Source: Gari tellinella (lineage: Eukaryota > Mollusca > Bivalvia > Cardiida > Psammobiidae). Taken from it: a stretch of 64,000 bases of DNA. Under the pieces are notes generated by a model. The model was not told where the DNA came from. It ran no database searches and saw nothing but the letters and a program-made list of their open reading frames with translations. The stretch covers positions 43,005,623 through 43,069,622 of the forward strand of contig OV277861.1 of the NCBI GenBank assembly GCA_922989275.2, written 5' to 3'. Of this stretch, positions 22,247 through 32,162 are shown piece after piece; position 1 is the first letter of the stretch, and every line of letters begins with the position of its first letter. Position numbers and translations under genes: made by a program.

Positions 22247-22439
22247 TATCTCCTGTCACCACTAATTGGACAGATAAAGGGATTAAAATGCCTGCTAGCC
22301 TTTAGAAGATGTATACAACTAGACGTTTGAACTGGTCTTCAGTAGATATAAGTATGAAGGCCTTTCCTCCCTCAAATGGACAATTCTCGTTTTGAATTAT
22401 TTAGTCAAGTCCATTTTGACTTTTTGGGATAGGATATTT

Positions 22440-23165
22440 TCATAACAAGCAAACCTTTTTCAGTGAAAATAATACAAAATCTGATGATTTTGAATGAATT
22501 TGAGACAACACATAACAGATTTCAAAATGTCTGCAATGCTCGAAAATTGAAAAAAAAGTACTTCATTCAAAACATGAAAAAGATAAGAAATATCCATTCA
22601 ATCCTCACCAAAATTAAAAAAAAAATGCATCAACATGTTCTTATTACAAAAATACCATTCTGAAGTACATATTACAAATAGGTTTCAGTTCTATAAAATG
22701 GGCGCTACCACACCCTACATATTAAAGAATTCTTTACAACACAAGAAAAATCGTCGTTTTCACGCGTTAAACTCTCCAAGAAAGACACAACCAATCCTCA
22801 CCAAATTTCAAAATCAAAAGCATCAGTATCTTTTGAAGTATTTGTATTAATTTCAATAAAAATGGACAACAAGATATACCTTTCTATAAAAATGGGGCGG
22901 CAGCCGCATTATGTATACAAATAGAAATCCGCCATTTTTGTTCCGCTCGATGCAAACGACGGTTTTCTGACCCTATAATTTCCTTCTTATTTAACCGGTG
23001 AAAACAGCGCGTATACTTATATAAACGACACAGATGAAAAAGGGATACTTACCGAATCCGATAGCATAAATATTTTAAATATTTAATCCCTTAAAACACG
23101 TCTATTTAATTAAAATTTGCAGAAATAGCGCTTCAGTCTCGTTTTTCGGGCGGCGCGCTGATCGG
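22440..23165. other. AT-rich interior of the large fold-back
   Basis: Non-coding as far as I can see. It is conserved with 34190-34750 (AAGACACAACCAATCCTCACC, GAAATCCGCCATTTT, AAACGACACAG), so it belongs to the element rather than to unique host DNA. Confidence 0.55.
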
Positions 23166-23701
23166 CAGCTGTCCGGTCTGCGTTATTTGCTTAGGCTCAT
23201 ATATAACTCGCGACTGCTCTGGTTTAAAATTATGTGAATTCATGGTTTTGATACAGTTTAAAGATACAGATTTCTGCTTTTATTTAAGATATTGACTGTA
23301 AAAATCGGATGAAAAATGATTTGTCTATAGGCTTTTTTATAACGGTAGGTAACCCTTTCTTGTGCGAGAATCTGCGGTCAAATGCGTGCTGGTTCATTAG
23401 TTTTATACTCTTTAACCTGTCGTTAACAATTACTCGCTCAATATAGAACGTTATTATTTTCACAAATAAAAGCTGAATATCTTAGCTCTCATTTGAGCCC
23501 TATATTTTGGAATTCGGAGGAAAATTAAAGTTTTAACGGAATTTTAATTAACTATAGGTAGCCGTCCCAGGCGAACGCGCACGCTTTAGACGTGTTCATC
23601 GATCGATTAACCGCGAGTCGGCGGACAGGTATCGATCGGCGAATGAACGACACCATTATTGGGGAAATATGTGGTTTCAGATCCGGTGCTTATTAATTTG
23701 T

Positions 23702-24140
23702 GGTATAATAAACTGCGTATACATGGTTTTGACCTACTTTCGACTGTTGAGATTAAATGAATTCATCATTTTCTACGATGGCGTAGACGAAAACTCTACT
23801 TTAGTCAAATAGTCTCATTAATATTCATAAGTATGCAGATGAAATAATATAAGTAATTTTTCATGAAATAAATTATAAATGTTTGAGCTCATTTACAAGA
23901 CTATTTTCATTCTTCCATCAAAAGAATTAACAAATATACAATGGCTTGATATCCTGGAGTGTGATGTAAATTTAAGTGATTGTCATGTTTTCTGTGTCAA
24001 ACATGGACAGTTGTCATGGAAACGGAATTTGGGGCATATGCAGTTGATAGTTTTTAATCAAACCTAGCTCATTCTTTCAAGGAATGTTCAGATATGTTTT
24101 TAAAGCAAATTTGGCACCTTTTGTGTCCTTTGAGTGTGTT
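23702..24140. other. Unassigned intergenic sequence
   Basis: No repeat or gene was recognised in this 440-bp stretch between the fold-back element and the start of duplicon B. Confidence 0.4.
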
Positions 24141-24352
24141 TATGAATTTCCAATTTGTAAGTACCAGTTTTGAATAATCATTATCTCTTTGTATAAAAAT
24201 CTCGAGGAAAAGTTCGGGCTTCCCAACCCCCTGCTGTAACCAAACATTGTTAAAACCTAGTGATTCTAATAATTGTTTTACATTGGACTGCCGAGAAGCC
24301 TTATTGGGGTGTTTTGGCGTAAAAAAATATAAAAATAAAATGTATTATTTAT
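24141..24352 (-). pseudogene. LINE ORF2 C-terminal remnant (copy B)
   Basis: It matches 7883-8097: the minus strand reads SRQSNVKQLLESLGFNNVWL and QQGVGKPELFLEIF, then loses frame. It marks the left border of the ZNF-A/ZNF-B duplication. The zinc-knuckle part kept in copy A is missing here. Confidence 0.65.
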
Positions 24353-24435
24353 CTTTCTCCAGTATGTATAGTTGTATACGCATATGCTCCATTAAATAGC
24401 GACTCCAATTAAATTACATTCCTCACTGTCTACGC

Positions 24436-26088
24436 TTATGGTTTCTCTCCTGTGTGTATCAACATATGTGTCACTAAGATGTCACTCTGTGTGAAGGACA
24501 TTTCACACAGGCCACATTTGTATGGTTTCTCTCCTTTGTGTAGCCTCATGTGTAGGACTAACTTAATCTTTTCACTATATGACTTTTCACACAGGTCACA
24601 GCTGTAAGGTCTTTCAACTGTGTGTAAACTCATGTTTGACAATAAACTGTTCTCTTCTCTTGTGTGAATCTTCTTATGTCTTATTACACTGCTTTTCGTG
24701 GCAAAATACTTTTCACACATGTTGCATTTGTACTGTTTGCAACGTGTATGTACTGTCATATGATTCACTAAATTTCCATTCGTAGCAAAAGACTTTTCAC
24801 ACTGGTCACATTTGTAAGGTTTTTCTCCAGTGTGTGTCCTCATGTGTTTGACTAAATTCTGCTTTTCAATAAATGACTTTTCACACAAGTCACACTTGTA
24901 TGGTTTATACCCGGTGTGTAGATTCATGTGTTTGACTAACTTATTCTTTTCCATATATGACTTTTCACACAAGTCACATCTGTAAGGCCTCTCTCCCGTA
25001 TGGAGCCTCATATGCATCACTAAATTGCCTCTCTGAGAAAAGGACTTTTCACACAGTTCACATTTGAAAGGTCTTTCTCCTGTGTGTACCCTCATGTGTA
25101 ACAATAATCTGTTCTTTTCATTATATGACTTTTCACAAACGTCACACTTATATGGTCTTTCTCCTGTCTTGTTCTTTCCAAACAATGGCAATTTACACAG
25201 GTCACATTTCTTTTGTCCATCTCCTGTACGCATTCTCGAGTGTGTCTCTAAATTGCTTTGGTTATTAAGGGTTCTTTTACACAGGTAACACTTATGTAGT
25301 CTATCTCCTGTGTGTAGTCTCATATGTTTCATTAAACCGACACTCTGAGTAAACGACTTTTCACACAATTCACACTTATATGGTCTCTCTCCTGTGTGCA
25401 GTCTCATATGTGCCACTAAATTGCCATTCTGAGTAAATGACTTTTCACACAAATCACACTTATACGGTCTATCTCCTGTGTGTATCTTCTTGTGTGTCTT
25501 TAAGCGATACTTATTAATAAATGACTTTTCACACAGGTCACACTTATATGGTCTATCTCTTGTATGTATCGTCATGTGTGCCTTTAAGCGATACTTATTA
25601 ATAAATGACTTTTCACACAGGTCACACTTATATGGTCTATCTCTTGTATGTATCGTCATGTGTGCCTTTAAGCGATACTTATTAATAAACGACTTTTCAC
25701 ACAGGTCACACTTATACGGTATATCTCCTGTGTGTATCTTCTTGTGTGTCTTTAAGCGATACTTATTAATAAAAGACTTTTCACACAGGTCACACTTATA
25801 CGGTCTATCTCCTGTGTGTATCTTCTTGTGTGTCTTTAAGCGATACTTATTAATAAATGACTTTTCACACAGGTCACACTTATATGGTCTATCTCTTGTA
25901 TGTATCGTCATGTGTGCCTTTAAGCGATACTTATTAATAAATGACTTTTCACACAGGTCACACTTATATAGTCTCTGTTTTTTATGTACTCTCTTGATGT
26001 GACTCTTTAAAGAGTTATTGTTAACAAATGACTTTTCACATAGGTCACACTGGTGTAGCTTCTCTACAGTATATATCATGTGCTCCAT
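24436..26088 (-). CDS. C2H2 zinc-finger protein ZNF-B (17 intact fingers)
   Basis: A 550-residue open frame with 17 intact C2H2 fingers and one degenerate (NNQSNLETHSRMR, last His lost), and no effector domain. The start matches ZNF-A (MEHMI, A at -3, G at +4), as does the end after the final TGEKP. Fingers 2-7 (roughly residues 40-205) are six near-identical tandem copies, alternating FINKYRLKAHMTIH and FINKYRLKTHKKIH, where ZNF-A has only two. ZNF-A has instead expanded other fingers (TMRC type and the SYMEK/SYSEK block), so total length is similar although the finger order differs. The contact positions of the expanded fingers (N, Y, R and A or T at -1, 2, 3, 6) are alike, predicting a repetitive target. 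One SLLSNMSLHTVERP linker remains against three in ZNF-A. It is likely a nuclear DNA- or RNA-binding protein; target unknown. Confidence 0.88.
   Translation of the reverse strand: MEHMIYTVEKLHQCDLCEKSFVNNNSLKSHIKRVHKKQRLYKCDLCEKSFINKYRLKAHMTIHTRDRPYKCDLCEKSFINKYRLKTHKKIHTGDRPYKCDLCEKSFINKYRLKTHKKIHTGDIPYKCDLCEKSFINKYRLKAHMTIHTRDRPYKCDLCEKSFINKYRLKAHMTIHTRDRPYKCDLCEKSFINKYRLKTHKKIHTGDRPYKCDLCEKSFTQNGNLVAHMRLHTGERPYKCELCEKSFTQSVGLMKHMRLHTGDRLHKCYLCKRTLNNQSNLETHSRMRTGDGQKKCDLCKLPLFGKNKTGERPYKCDVCEKSYNEKNRLLLHMRVHTGERPFKCELCEKSFSQRGNLVMHMRLHTGERPYRCDLCEKSYMEKNKLVKHMNLHTGYKPYKCDLCEKSFIEKQNLVKHMRTHTGEKPYKCDQCEKSFATNGNLVNHMTVHTRCKQYKCNMCEKYFATKSSVIRHKKIHTREENSLLSNMSLHTVERPYSCDLCEKSYSEKIKLVLHMRLHKGEKPYKCGLCEMSFTQSDILVTHMLIHTGEKP
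25476..25979 (-). repeat. Six-unit 84-bp finger tandem repeat inside ZNF-B
   Basis: Six consecutive 84-bp finger-plus-linker units differ at few bases; most differences are confined to the linker and helix end (AHMTIH against THKKIH). The uniformity shows recent unequal crossing-over or gene conversion. Confidence 0.85.
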
Positions 26089-26284
26089 AATTTCTATTAA
26101 GTAAGATCACATTTGTACTGTTTCTCACCTGTATGTACTGTCACGTGTTATCGAACTGCCACGCTGAGTGAAGGACTTTTCACACAGGTCACACTTGTAA
26201 GGTCTCTCCCATGTGTGTACTTTCATGTATTACTTTTCGCATAGGTCACAATGGTATGGATTTCACTCTGCAACAAATATCAAG
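26089..26284 (-). pseudogene. Decayed zinc fingers upstream of ZNF-B
   Basis: The minus strand still encodes a full finger knuckle (ERPYKCDLCEKSFTQ, about 26165-26210) and a following partial one, broken by stops and frame changes. It is homologous to 12797-12996. Confidence 0.65.
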
Positions 26285-26482
26285 TACAGTCGAAATCAGA
26301 TACTATGAACTCGTTTAAATCGACTTTATCGGTATTTCTTTAGTTGAAAATTGATAAGTCGATCCCGTTTAAGTCGAACATACCAATATTTCAAAGTTAA
26401 AACGTGGCTAAGCCACGTTTTAACTTTAAAATATTGGTATGTTCGACCTAACGCGAGTTCGTAGAATCGAGTTTTTACTGTA
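26285..26482. mobile_element. Tc1/mariner-type MITE (copy B)
   Basis: TACAGTCGAAATCAG and TTTTTACTGTA ends with TA boundaries and the inner AACATACCAATATTTC palindrome. It is orthologous to 12997-13195. Confidence 0.75.
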
Positions 26483-26799
26483 GTTACAAGAGGACAATAG
26501 AGGCCCTGGTATCGCTCACGTATTTTATTGGATTCTGATAGTTTTACATTTGAGTGACCCATAACAAAAACAGATTTAAACTAAATTTTATCATTTCAAA
26601 TTTGTAGAAACTAGTGTAAATAAGCACCTTAGAGCTGATATCCCCTGCCGCAGCGATTGTCCAGAAGAAAGTGGCAAACTTTAATGTGGGAGGAAGGGGC
26701 AAATGGTGATCACCTGTCTTTAAAGATCAACATTCAAAAGCTTTTTACAAAGTTTTATAAAATCCATTCAATTTTGTACATGTTAAAGCCTAAACAATA

Positions 26800-27288
26800 C
26801 AAGAGGGCCATGGCCCTAAATTCGCTCACCTGAGGACATTGAAGTTTGTACCTAAGTTGACTGGGCAAGACAACATTTTATATAACTATAAATGGAGTTA
26901 TCTTCCAGACAAGAAAACATGACAAAAGTGAATTTTGTTGCCAAGCTTATGACCCTTATCCATGACACATCCTCTTATCAAGCTATTTCCATTTCCAATA
27001 AATGATAATTATTTCACTAGCGTCAGCAGAACTGGAATTATTTTCCTGACAATAAAATATTACAAAGGGGAAAAACTAAATATTGCTGCCCTTGTGCATG
27101 GCATTTTCTCTCATCAGTTTCTTTCCATACATAAAATTTCATTACAATAGCATCAGTAGAACTGAAGTTGTCTTCTTGACAAGAAAATATCACAAAGGGA
27201 AATAACTCAAAAAACAATGATGTCAGAGTTATGGCCTTTGCAAATGGCACTTCCTCTCATCAGGCTCTTTCCAAATAGGCAATTTCAT
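26800..27288 (+). repeat. Rolling-circle-like element head with short (about 145-bp) core
   Basis: The head CAAGAGGGCCATGGCCC followed by TTCGCTCACC. Two to three core units contain GACAAGAAAATATCACAAAG and GGCACTTCCTCTCATCAGG. It is cut at 27289 by a TTAA-type MITE. Confidence 0.6.
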
Positions 27289-27706
27289 TTTACCCATTAC
27301 CCCATAGCATGTTTCTAGTTTTGAAAATAGGTGGCCACCTAAAGCAGGTTGAAAGTAAAGCAGAATGTGTCTTAACCCTTAGCCTGCCACTCACGACTAT
27401 AGCTTTATATGCAAACAGCTTGGATCCGGATTAGACGCCGAGTAACTCAGTGTCTCATCCGGATCCAAGCTGTTTGACACTCGGACAAAATTTTCAGCAA
27501 TTTTGAGCAACTTTGAAGCACTTTGAAACTTGAAGCAGACGAGAAATATAGCAGACGACAATTTATTTGGCGGGCTAAGGGTTAATGCACACTTTGCTTT
27601 ACTTTCGCATCTTACATTTTCATGACTGTTTAAAGTGGAATTATTTTCTTAAGTAGAGGAATAAATCAAAGGCCTAAAAATGCACATTTATGGGGTAATG
27701 GGTTAA
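27289..27706. mobile_element. TTAA-type MITE family 2, interrupted by family 1
   Basis: The ends ACCCATTACCCCATA and TATGGGGTAATGGGTTAA match the complete 276-bp copy at 59651-59926. The central AAGTAAAGCAGAATG hairpin is split by the family 1 element at 27372. Confidence 0.75.
27372..27585. mobile_element. TTAA MITE family 1, complete 214-bp copy with 65-bp palindrome
   Basis: TTAACCCTTAGCCTGCC and GGCGGGCTAAGGGTTAA ends, TTAA on both sides, inserted at the TTAA in the centre of a family 2 hairpin. It contains the palindrome CAAACAGCTTGGATCCGG...CCGGATCCAAGCTGTTTG (27412-27472). Confidence 0.82.
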
Positions 27707-27959
27707 CAAACGTCAGTATATGGGGGGAAAGGGTTGAATCCTGGACTGAACCATATCTAAACTTTAGCAGACAACATGTTCAGCTGATCATGACCAGTTC
27801 TGTGATACTCCCTACCAGTACCAGTTGCATAATATTTGACCTCAGTGGCTATAGAGCTCTGGGAATTACCCTTACCAGACTGAAATGATGTCTGCTTAAA
27901 ACCTACTGTATGTGAAAAGTGTACAAAAAAACAATTTAGAAAATGTTAAGGTGGTAAAT

Positions 27960-28045
27960 GAGTGGCAAATAGGTTGGATCCAGATTAGATGTAGCATTAT
28001 GATTATGTTGCATCTGATCTGGATCCAAAATGTTTGCAAATATTG
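27960..28045. repeat. Isolated GGATCC palindrome
   Basis: TTGGATCCAGATTAGATG and CATCTGATCTGGATCCAA form an inverted repeat around an AT-rich loop. It is a member of the 65-bp palindrome family with a different host context. Confidence 0.55.
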
Positions 28046-28329
28046 GCTATTTGCCCTTAGTATATTAAGAGTAACTCAGGTAAAATACAGTTCTGCTTCT
28101 GTTTCATCAAAAATACTGTGAAACCTGCCTAGAGCAGCACTTAAACTGCGCAGGGTGGCGTCAAGTGTGACCCTAGGGATTTCATTTTAACAAACTATAG
28201 AGGGATCGACCAGGAGATTCTACTGTAAAAATATCAAAGCTTAGGGCCTAGTAGTTTTTAGCAAGAAGATTTTTTAAAGTTTTTTGCTTTTTTGCTTTTT
28301 CAAGCAGAGTTTTTGCTTTTTCTCTTTCA

Positions 28330-28512
28330 TTTAAACAACTTCTGTAGAGAAGCATCCAAGGAACATCATGAGCAGTTTGAATCCGCCCTACAATCCGCGG
28401 GTTCAGAGGAGATGTCGTTTGAAGTAAAAGTGAACGGACAGACGGACAGAAGTACTACGGACGGTGAGCGGTCACAATAGCTCACCTTGAGCCTTTGGCT
28501 CAGGTGAGCTAA
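28330..28512 (+). repeat. Rolling-circle-like element 3' terminus
   Basis: It has the segment GAGGAGATGTCGTTTGAAG, the GACGGACAGAAG tail and the hairpin AGCTCACCTTGAGC/GCTCAGGTGAGCT ending in CTAA (28509-28512). The head is not identifiable. Confidence 0.6.
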
Positions 28513-29640
28513 CAAAAAATAAAGCCGTTTGTAGCATTATAAATCTAAGTATGACAGGGGCAGGTAACTCTTGATTCAAATTCAACAGTAATTAAACACT
28601 TTCAAGAACTTATAATTGTGTGCAAGTATTATTAAGAAAAATTCAGAACTGTAGAATTTACTAGAGTGTAAACACATTTTCAACTCATCAAGGGCAGAGT
28701 ATTCTTGACTAATTTGCACATTTTCGACAATAATTGAACTCATTCTATAAATAATAGCCATATATGATTTAATTTTTTTTTCTTCAAAATCCATTCACAT
28801 TTGTACACAATAGCATGTAAACAATAAAGCCATGTTGAGCATTACTAAGTACATAAAGGGCAGATAACTCTTGCCACAAAGTATCCTTTTTTGACAATAA
28901 TTGCAACCCTTATATTTATATACATCGTGTGTAAGTTAAATCAAAATCCATTAAAGACTGTAGTTTCTAGATGGTAAAAACTGTTAAATATGGGTTTTTC
29001 GACTCATCAAGGGCAGATAACTGTTGACTAGTTTCTCTGTTTTCAAAAATGATAACAATTATTTGAAAACTAATAGCCATACACAGTTTAAGATTTTTTT
29101 TATCAAAATCCATGCATATTTATAGATACTAGGATGTAAACAATATTAAAATAAAGCATTTTCTAGCATTTCTAGTACATCAAGGGCAGATAACTCTTGC
29201 CACAAGTATCCTTTTTTGCCAATAATAGCACACCTTAAAGAACCTTTACTTATAGACATTGTGTGCAAGTATCATTTAAATCCATTCATAATTGTAGTTG
29301 CCAGAGAGTAAAAACAGTTAAATATGGCATTTTTTACTTATCAAGGGCAGATAACTCATGACTAATTTCTCCGTTTTCAACAATAATCAAATTCATTTGA
29401 AAACTAATAGCCATACATAATTCAAGAAAGTTTTTTCAAAATCCATGCATATTTATAGGCTCTAGTATGTAAAAAATATCAAAATAAAGCATTTTCTAGC
29501 ATTTCTAAGTACATCAAGGGCAGATAACTCTTGTCACAAGTATCCTTTTTTTACAATAATTGCACACCTGCAAGAACTTGTACTTATAGACATTGTGTGC
29601 AAGTATAAACGAAATATGTTGAATACTGTAGTTGCTAGAG
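28513..29640 (+). repeat. Degenerate pearl-like array, about 330-bp higher-order unit
   Basis: ATCAAGGGCAGATAACTCTTG recurs at roughly 28852, 29175 and 29510 with an intervening related half-unit, so the array looks like diverged dimers of the 161-bp monomer. No coding is seen. Confidence 0.55.
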
Positions 29641-29645
29641 TATAA

Positions 29646-31395
29646 CAAGAGGGCCTGAAGGCCCTGATATCGCTCACCATTTGTAAAGAAGCCTGATAGC
29701 TTTACCTTTGAATTTCACCCGTTTTATTCTAAATCCATTCAAGTTTGTCGACCTTCTCTTATATAGTAGAGTACATAAAAGGCAGATAACTAGAGCCTAA
29801 ACAACACTGAAATGAAGCCTTTTTCTAGCATTTCAAAGTATATCAAGGGCAGGTTACTATTGCCACAATGATTATATTTCAACAATAATTGCACTCCTTC
29901 GAGAACATATAGCTATATATACTTTGTGTACAAGAATAATCAAAATCCATTGAAAACTGTAGTTGCAAGAGAGTAAACGCTGTAAAATATGGCATTTTCA
30001 GCAATTCAAAGGTAGATAACTCTTGATCTATTTATCCGATTTCAACCATAATCACCCTTTTTCAAACTCTTATGGTCATATACAATCTGGGCAAGTTTGA
30101 GAGAGCTTGGATAAATATTGTGGCCTCTAGAATGTTAACACTTAAGAAATAACAAATTCGTAGGTGTTCATTACCGTGCATTAGATCGCAGTTAGGAGTT
30201 GAGATGTGGAGTCATTAGATCACGAGGCCTTTAGGCCGAGTGATCTAATTACCAACATCTTAACGACTAACTGTGATCTAATGCACGGTAATGAAAACCT
30301 ACGAGTTTGTTATTTTAATTCTAACGTGACTTTTATTATAAAAATACTATTTATGTATTACGCGTATGGGGCAAATGGAACAGCGGATGGAAACGCCGCG
30401 CGTGTATTTCATTATCGCGGCGTTATATATGTTTCTCGCTATTCGTTGTCTCTATTACATAGGTTTCGAGACGTGTTAGAATTAAGACTTAACAAATTTT
30501 TATTCTAACGCGACTTTAATTGTAAAATTACTTTTTATGTATTACGCGTATGGGCAAATGGAACAGCGGATGGAAACGCCGCGCGTGCAGTTCATTATCG
30601 CGACGTAATATATGTTTCTCAGTATTCTTTGTCTATATGCCGTAGGTTTCGAGTCGTGTTAGAATGTTAAATATATCATTTTCAGCAATTCAAAGGTAGA
30701 TAACTCTTGACCTATTGATCTGATAACAACCATAATTGAACTCATCCTAAGTCTTATGGTAATATACAATCTGAGCAAGTTTGAGAAAGATTGGATAAAA
30801 TGTGTGGCCTCTAGAGTGTAAACACTCTTAAATATGGCATTTTCAGCAATTTAAAGGTAGATAACTCTTGACCTATTAGTCTGATTTCAACCATAATCAA
30901 ACTCATCTGAACTCTTATAGTCATAAACAATCTGAGCAAGTTTGAGATAGATTCCATAAAAATTGTGAACTGTAGAATGTTAACACAGTTAAATATGGAA
31001 TTACAGCAGTTCAAAGGTAGATAACTCTTGATCTATTAATCCGATTTCAACCAAAATCAAACTCATTCGAACACTTATGGTCATATACAATCTGTAAAAG
31101 TTTTAGAAAGATTGGATACATATTGTGGCCTCTAGAGTGTAAACACCGTTAAATATGGCATTTTCAGCAATTCAAAGATAGATAACTCATGATCTATTTG
31201 TCTGATTTTAACCATAATCGAACTTATCCGAACTCTTATGGCAATATACCATCTGAGCAAGTTTGAGGAAGATTGGATAAATATTGTGGCCTCTAGAGTG
31301 TAAACAATAAAATTGTTGACGCCGCACGACGGACGACGCACGACGGACATTCAAGGATCGCAAAAGCTCACCCTGAGCTAGCTCAGGTGAGCTAA
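29646..31395 (+). repeat. Rolling-circle-like element, head to CTAA, with internal insertion
   Basis: The head CAAGAGGGCCTGAAGGCC at 29646 has an intact leader that provides the empty site for the nested element at 2652-4608. The 161-bp units are interrupted by a palindrome-bearing element at about 30134-30665. The tail GACGGACGACGCACGACGG is followed by the hairpin, with CTAA at 31392-31395. Confidence 0.72.
30134..30665. mobile_element. Candidate Mutator-like MITE with palindrome and two direct repeats
   Basis: TAGAATGTTAA is present on both sides (about 30127 and 30660), suggesting a 9-11-bp duplication. Inside are a 123-bp inverted repeat (CATTACCGTGCATTAGATC ... complement, 30171-30293) and two copies of a unit of about 190 bp (30316-30500 and 30503-30660) sharing TTATGTATTACGCGTATGGG. 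A 100-residue open frame spans this repeat but has no recognisable domain. Confidence 0.55.
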
Positions 31396-31404
31396 AAACT
31401 GTTA

Positions 31405-31800
31405 TATATGGCATTTTTAACACAAAAAGGGCAGATAACTCATAAATTCCTAAAATTTTCTGAATTTTTTTTAATTTCCCACGGTGCTCCTATGAAGACA
31501 AATAAGTATACCAAGTTTCATCCAAATCTGTTTATCGGTTTTGGAGATACAGTTGCGGACTGAAAACGTGACGGACGCACGCACGGACGGACGGACGGAA
31601 TGGCATTTTTAACACAAAAAGGGCAGATAACTCATAAATTCCTAAAATTTTCTGAAAAAAATTTCATTTCTCACGGTGCTCCTATGATGACAAATAAGTA
31701 TACCAAGTTTCATCCAAATCTGTTTATCGGTTTTGGAGATACAGTTGCAGACGAAAAACGTGACGGATGCACGCACGCACGGACGGACAGCTGGACGTGC
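31405..31800 (+). repeat. Two tandem 190-bp units
   Basis: ATGGCATTTTTAACACAAAA starts at about 31409 and 31599. The units share CCAAGTTTCATCCAAATCTG and end in GACGGACG runs. They are probably the core and tail of another rolling-circle-like family. Confidence 0.6.
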
Positions 31801-31965
31801 CACCGAAATGGGTTAGAGGGCCTTTTCTTTTGTTATTTTCTTTTGTTTGAATAACGGGCCATGGCCCCTTATTCTATTGTTACAGAATGAACTCTATTGT
31901 CTTCTTTTGTTATGTTTACCGTTATCTGGCCAGAAAAGGCCCTCTAACCCATTTCGGTTGTGCGG
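31801..31965. repeat. Inverted repeat (fold-back MITE)
   Basis: CCGAAATGGGTTAGAGGGCC at 31803 is matched by its complement ending at 31957. The loop is AT-rich and holds a GGGCCATGGCCC word. Confidence 0.6.
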
Positions 31966-32160
31966 ACGGACGTCCTCACAGATGGACATTTGTTGGGTAT
32001 TTTCTTCGTTTAAAAGTACCCAACAGTACACAAAATACCCAACAATAACAATAGGGTAATCACGGAATGAATGGAATCTATTGTTCTCCCTACCCAACAA
32101 AGGACCTTTCGTGCGCTCGGACAGACCTAAAACAGTATCCCTCTGCCTTTCGGCAGGGGA
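31966..32160 (-). repeat. TTGTTGGGTA-rich repeat next to the duplicon junction
   Basis: The words TTGTTGGGTATTTT, AGTACCCAACAGTAC and AAATACCCAACAATAAC form short inverted repeats, and CCTACCCAACAAAGG repeats the theme. It ends with CTGCCTTTCGGCAGGGG. It may be the 5' end of an inverted rolling-circle-like element. Confidence 0.45.
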
Positions 32161-32162
32161 TA

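Larger units (their letters stand above)
19436..23701. mobile_element. Large fold-back DNA element (about 4.3 kb)
   Basis: The outer ends AATTAATAAGCACCGGATC (19436) and its complement (to 23701) begin long inverted arms. Left arm: 19436-19733 plus 20794-21035; right arm: 23170-23701. Shared landmarks are GATCGATACCTGTC, AACGTTCTATATTGAGCGAG, GAATATCTTAGCTCTCAT, TTCTCGCACAAGAAAGGG and CTCGCGACTGCTCT. The left arm is interrupted by a second fold-back (19734-20793). The middle holds MITEs and a retroposon. A shorter relative lies at 33958-34815. No transposase reading frame is seen. Confidence 0.75.
26621..32162. mobile_element. 5.5-kb compound insertion in duplicon B
   Basis: Copy A runs GTGTAAACAATACTAAAA (13328-13345) without a break; in B the two halves lie at 26613-26620 and 32162-32170. 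The inserted DNA is a stack of repeats described separately. Near its two ends the words ATATCCCCTGCCG and CGGCAGGGGATAA face each other, which may be worn inverted ends, but no clear target duplication is visible. Confidence 0.7.

Noticed and set aside
25478..26002. Plus-strand 174-residue open frame with repeating CAFKRYLLINDFSHRSHLYG
   Set aside because: It is the antisense of the six-unit finger array in ZNF-B; the repeat arises from the 84-bp period.
30206..30508. 100-residue plus-strand frame
   Set aside because: Lies across a palindrome and a direct repeat; the second repeat copy does not preserve it and no domain is visible.
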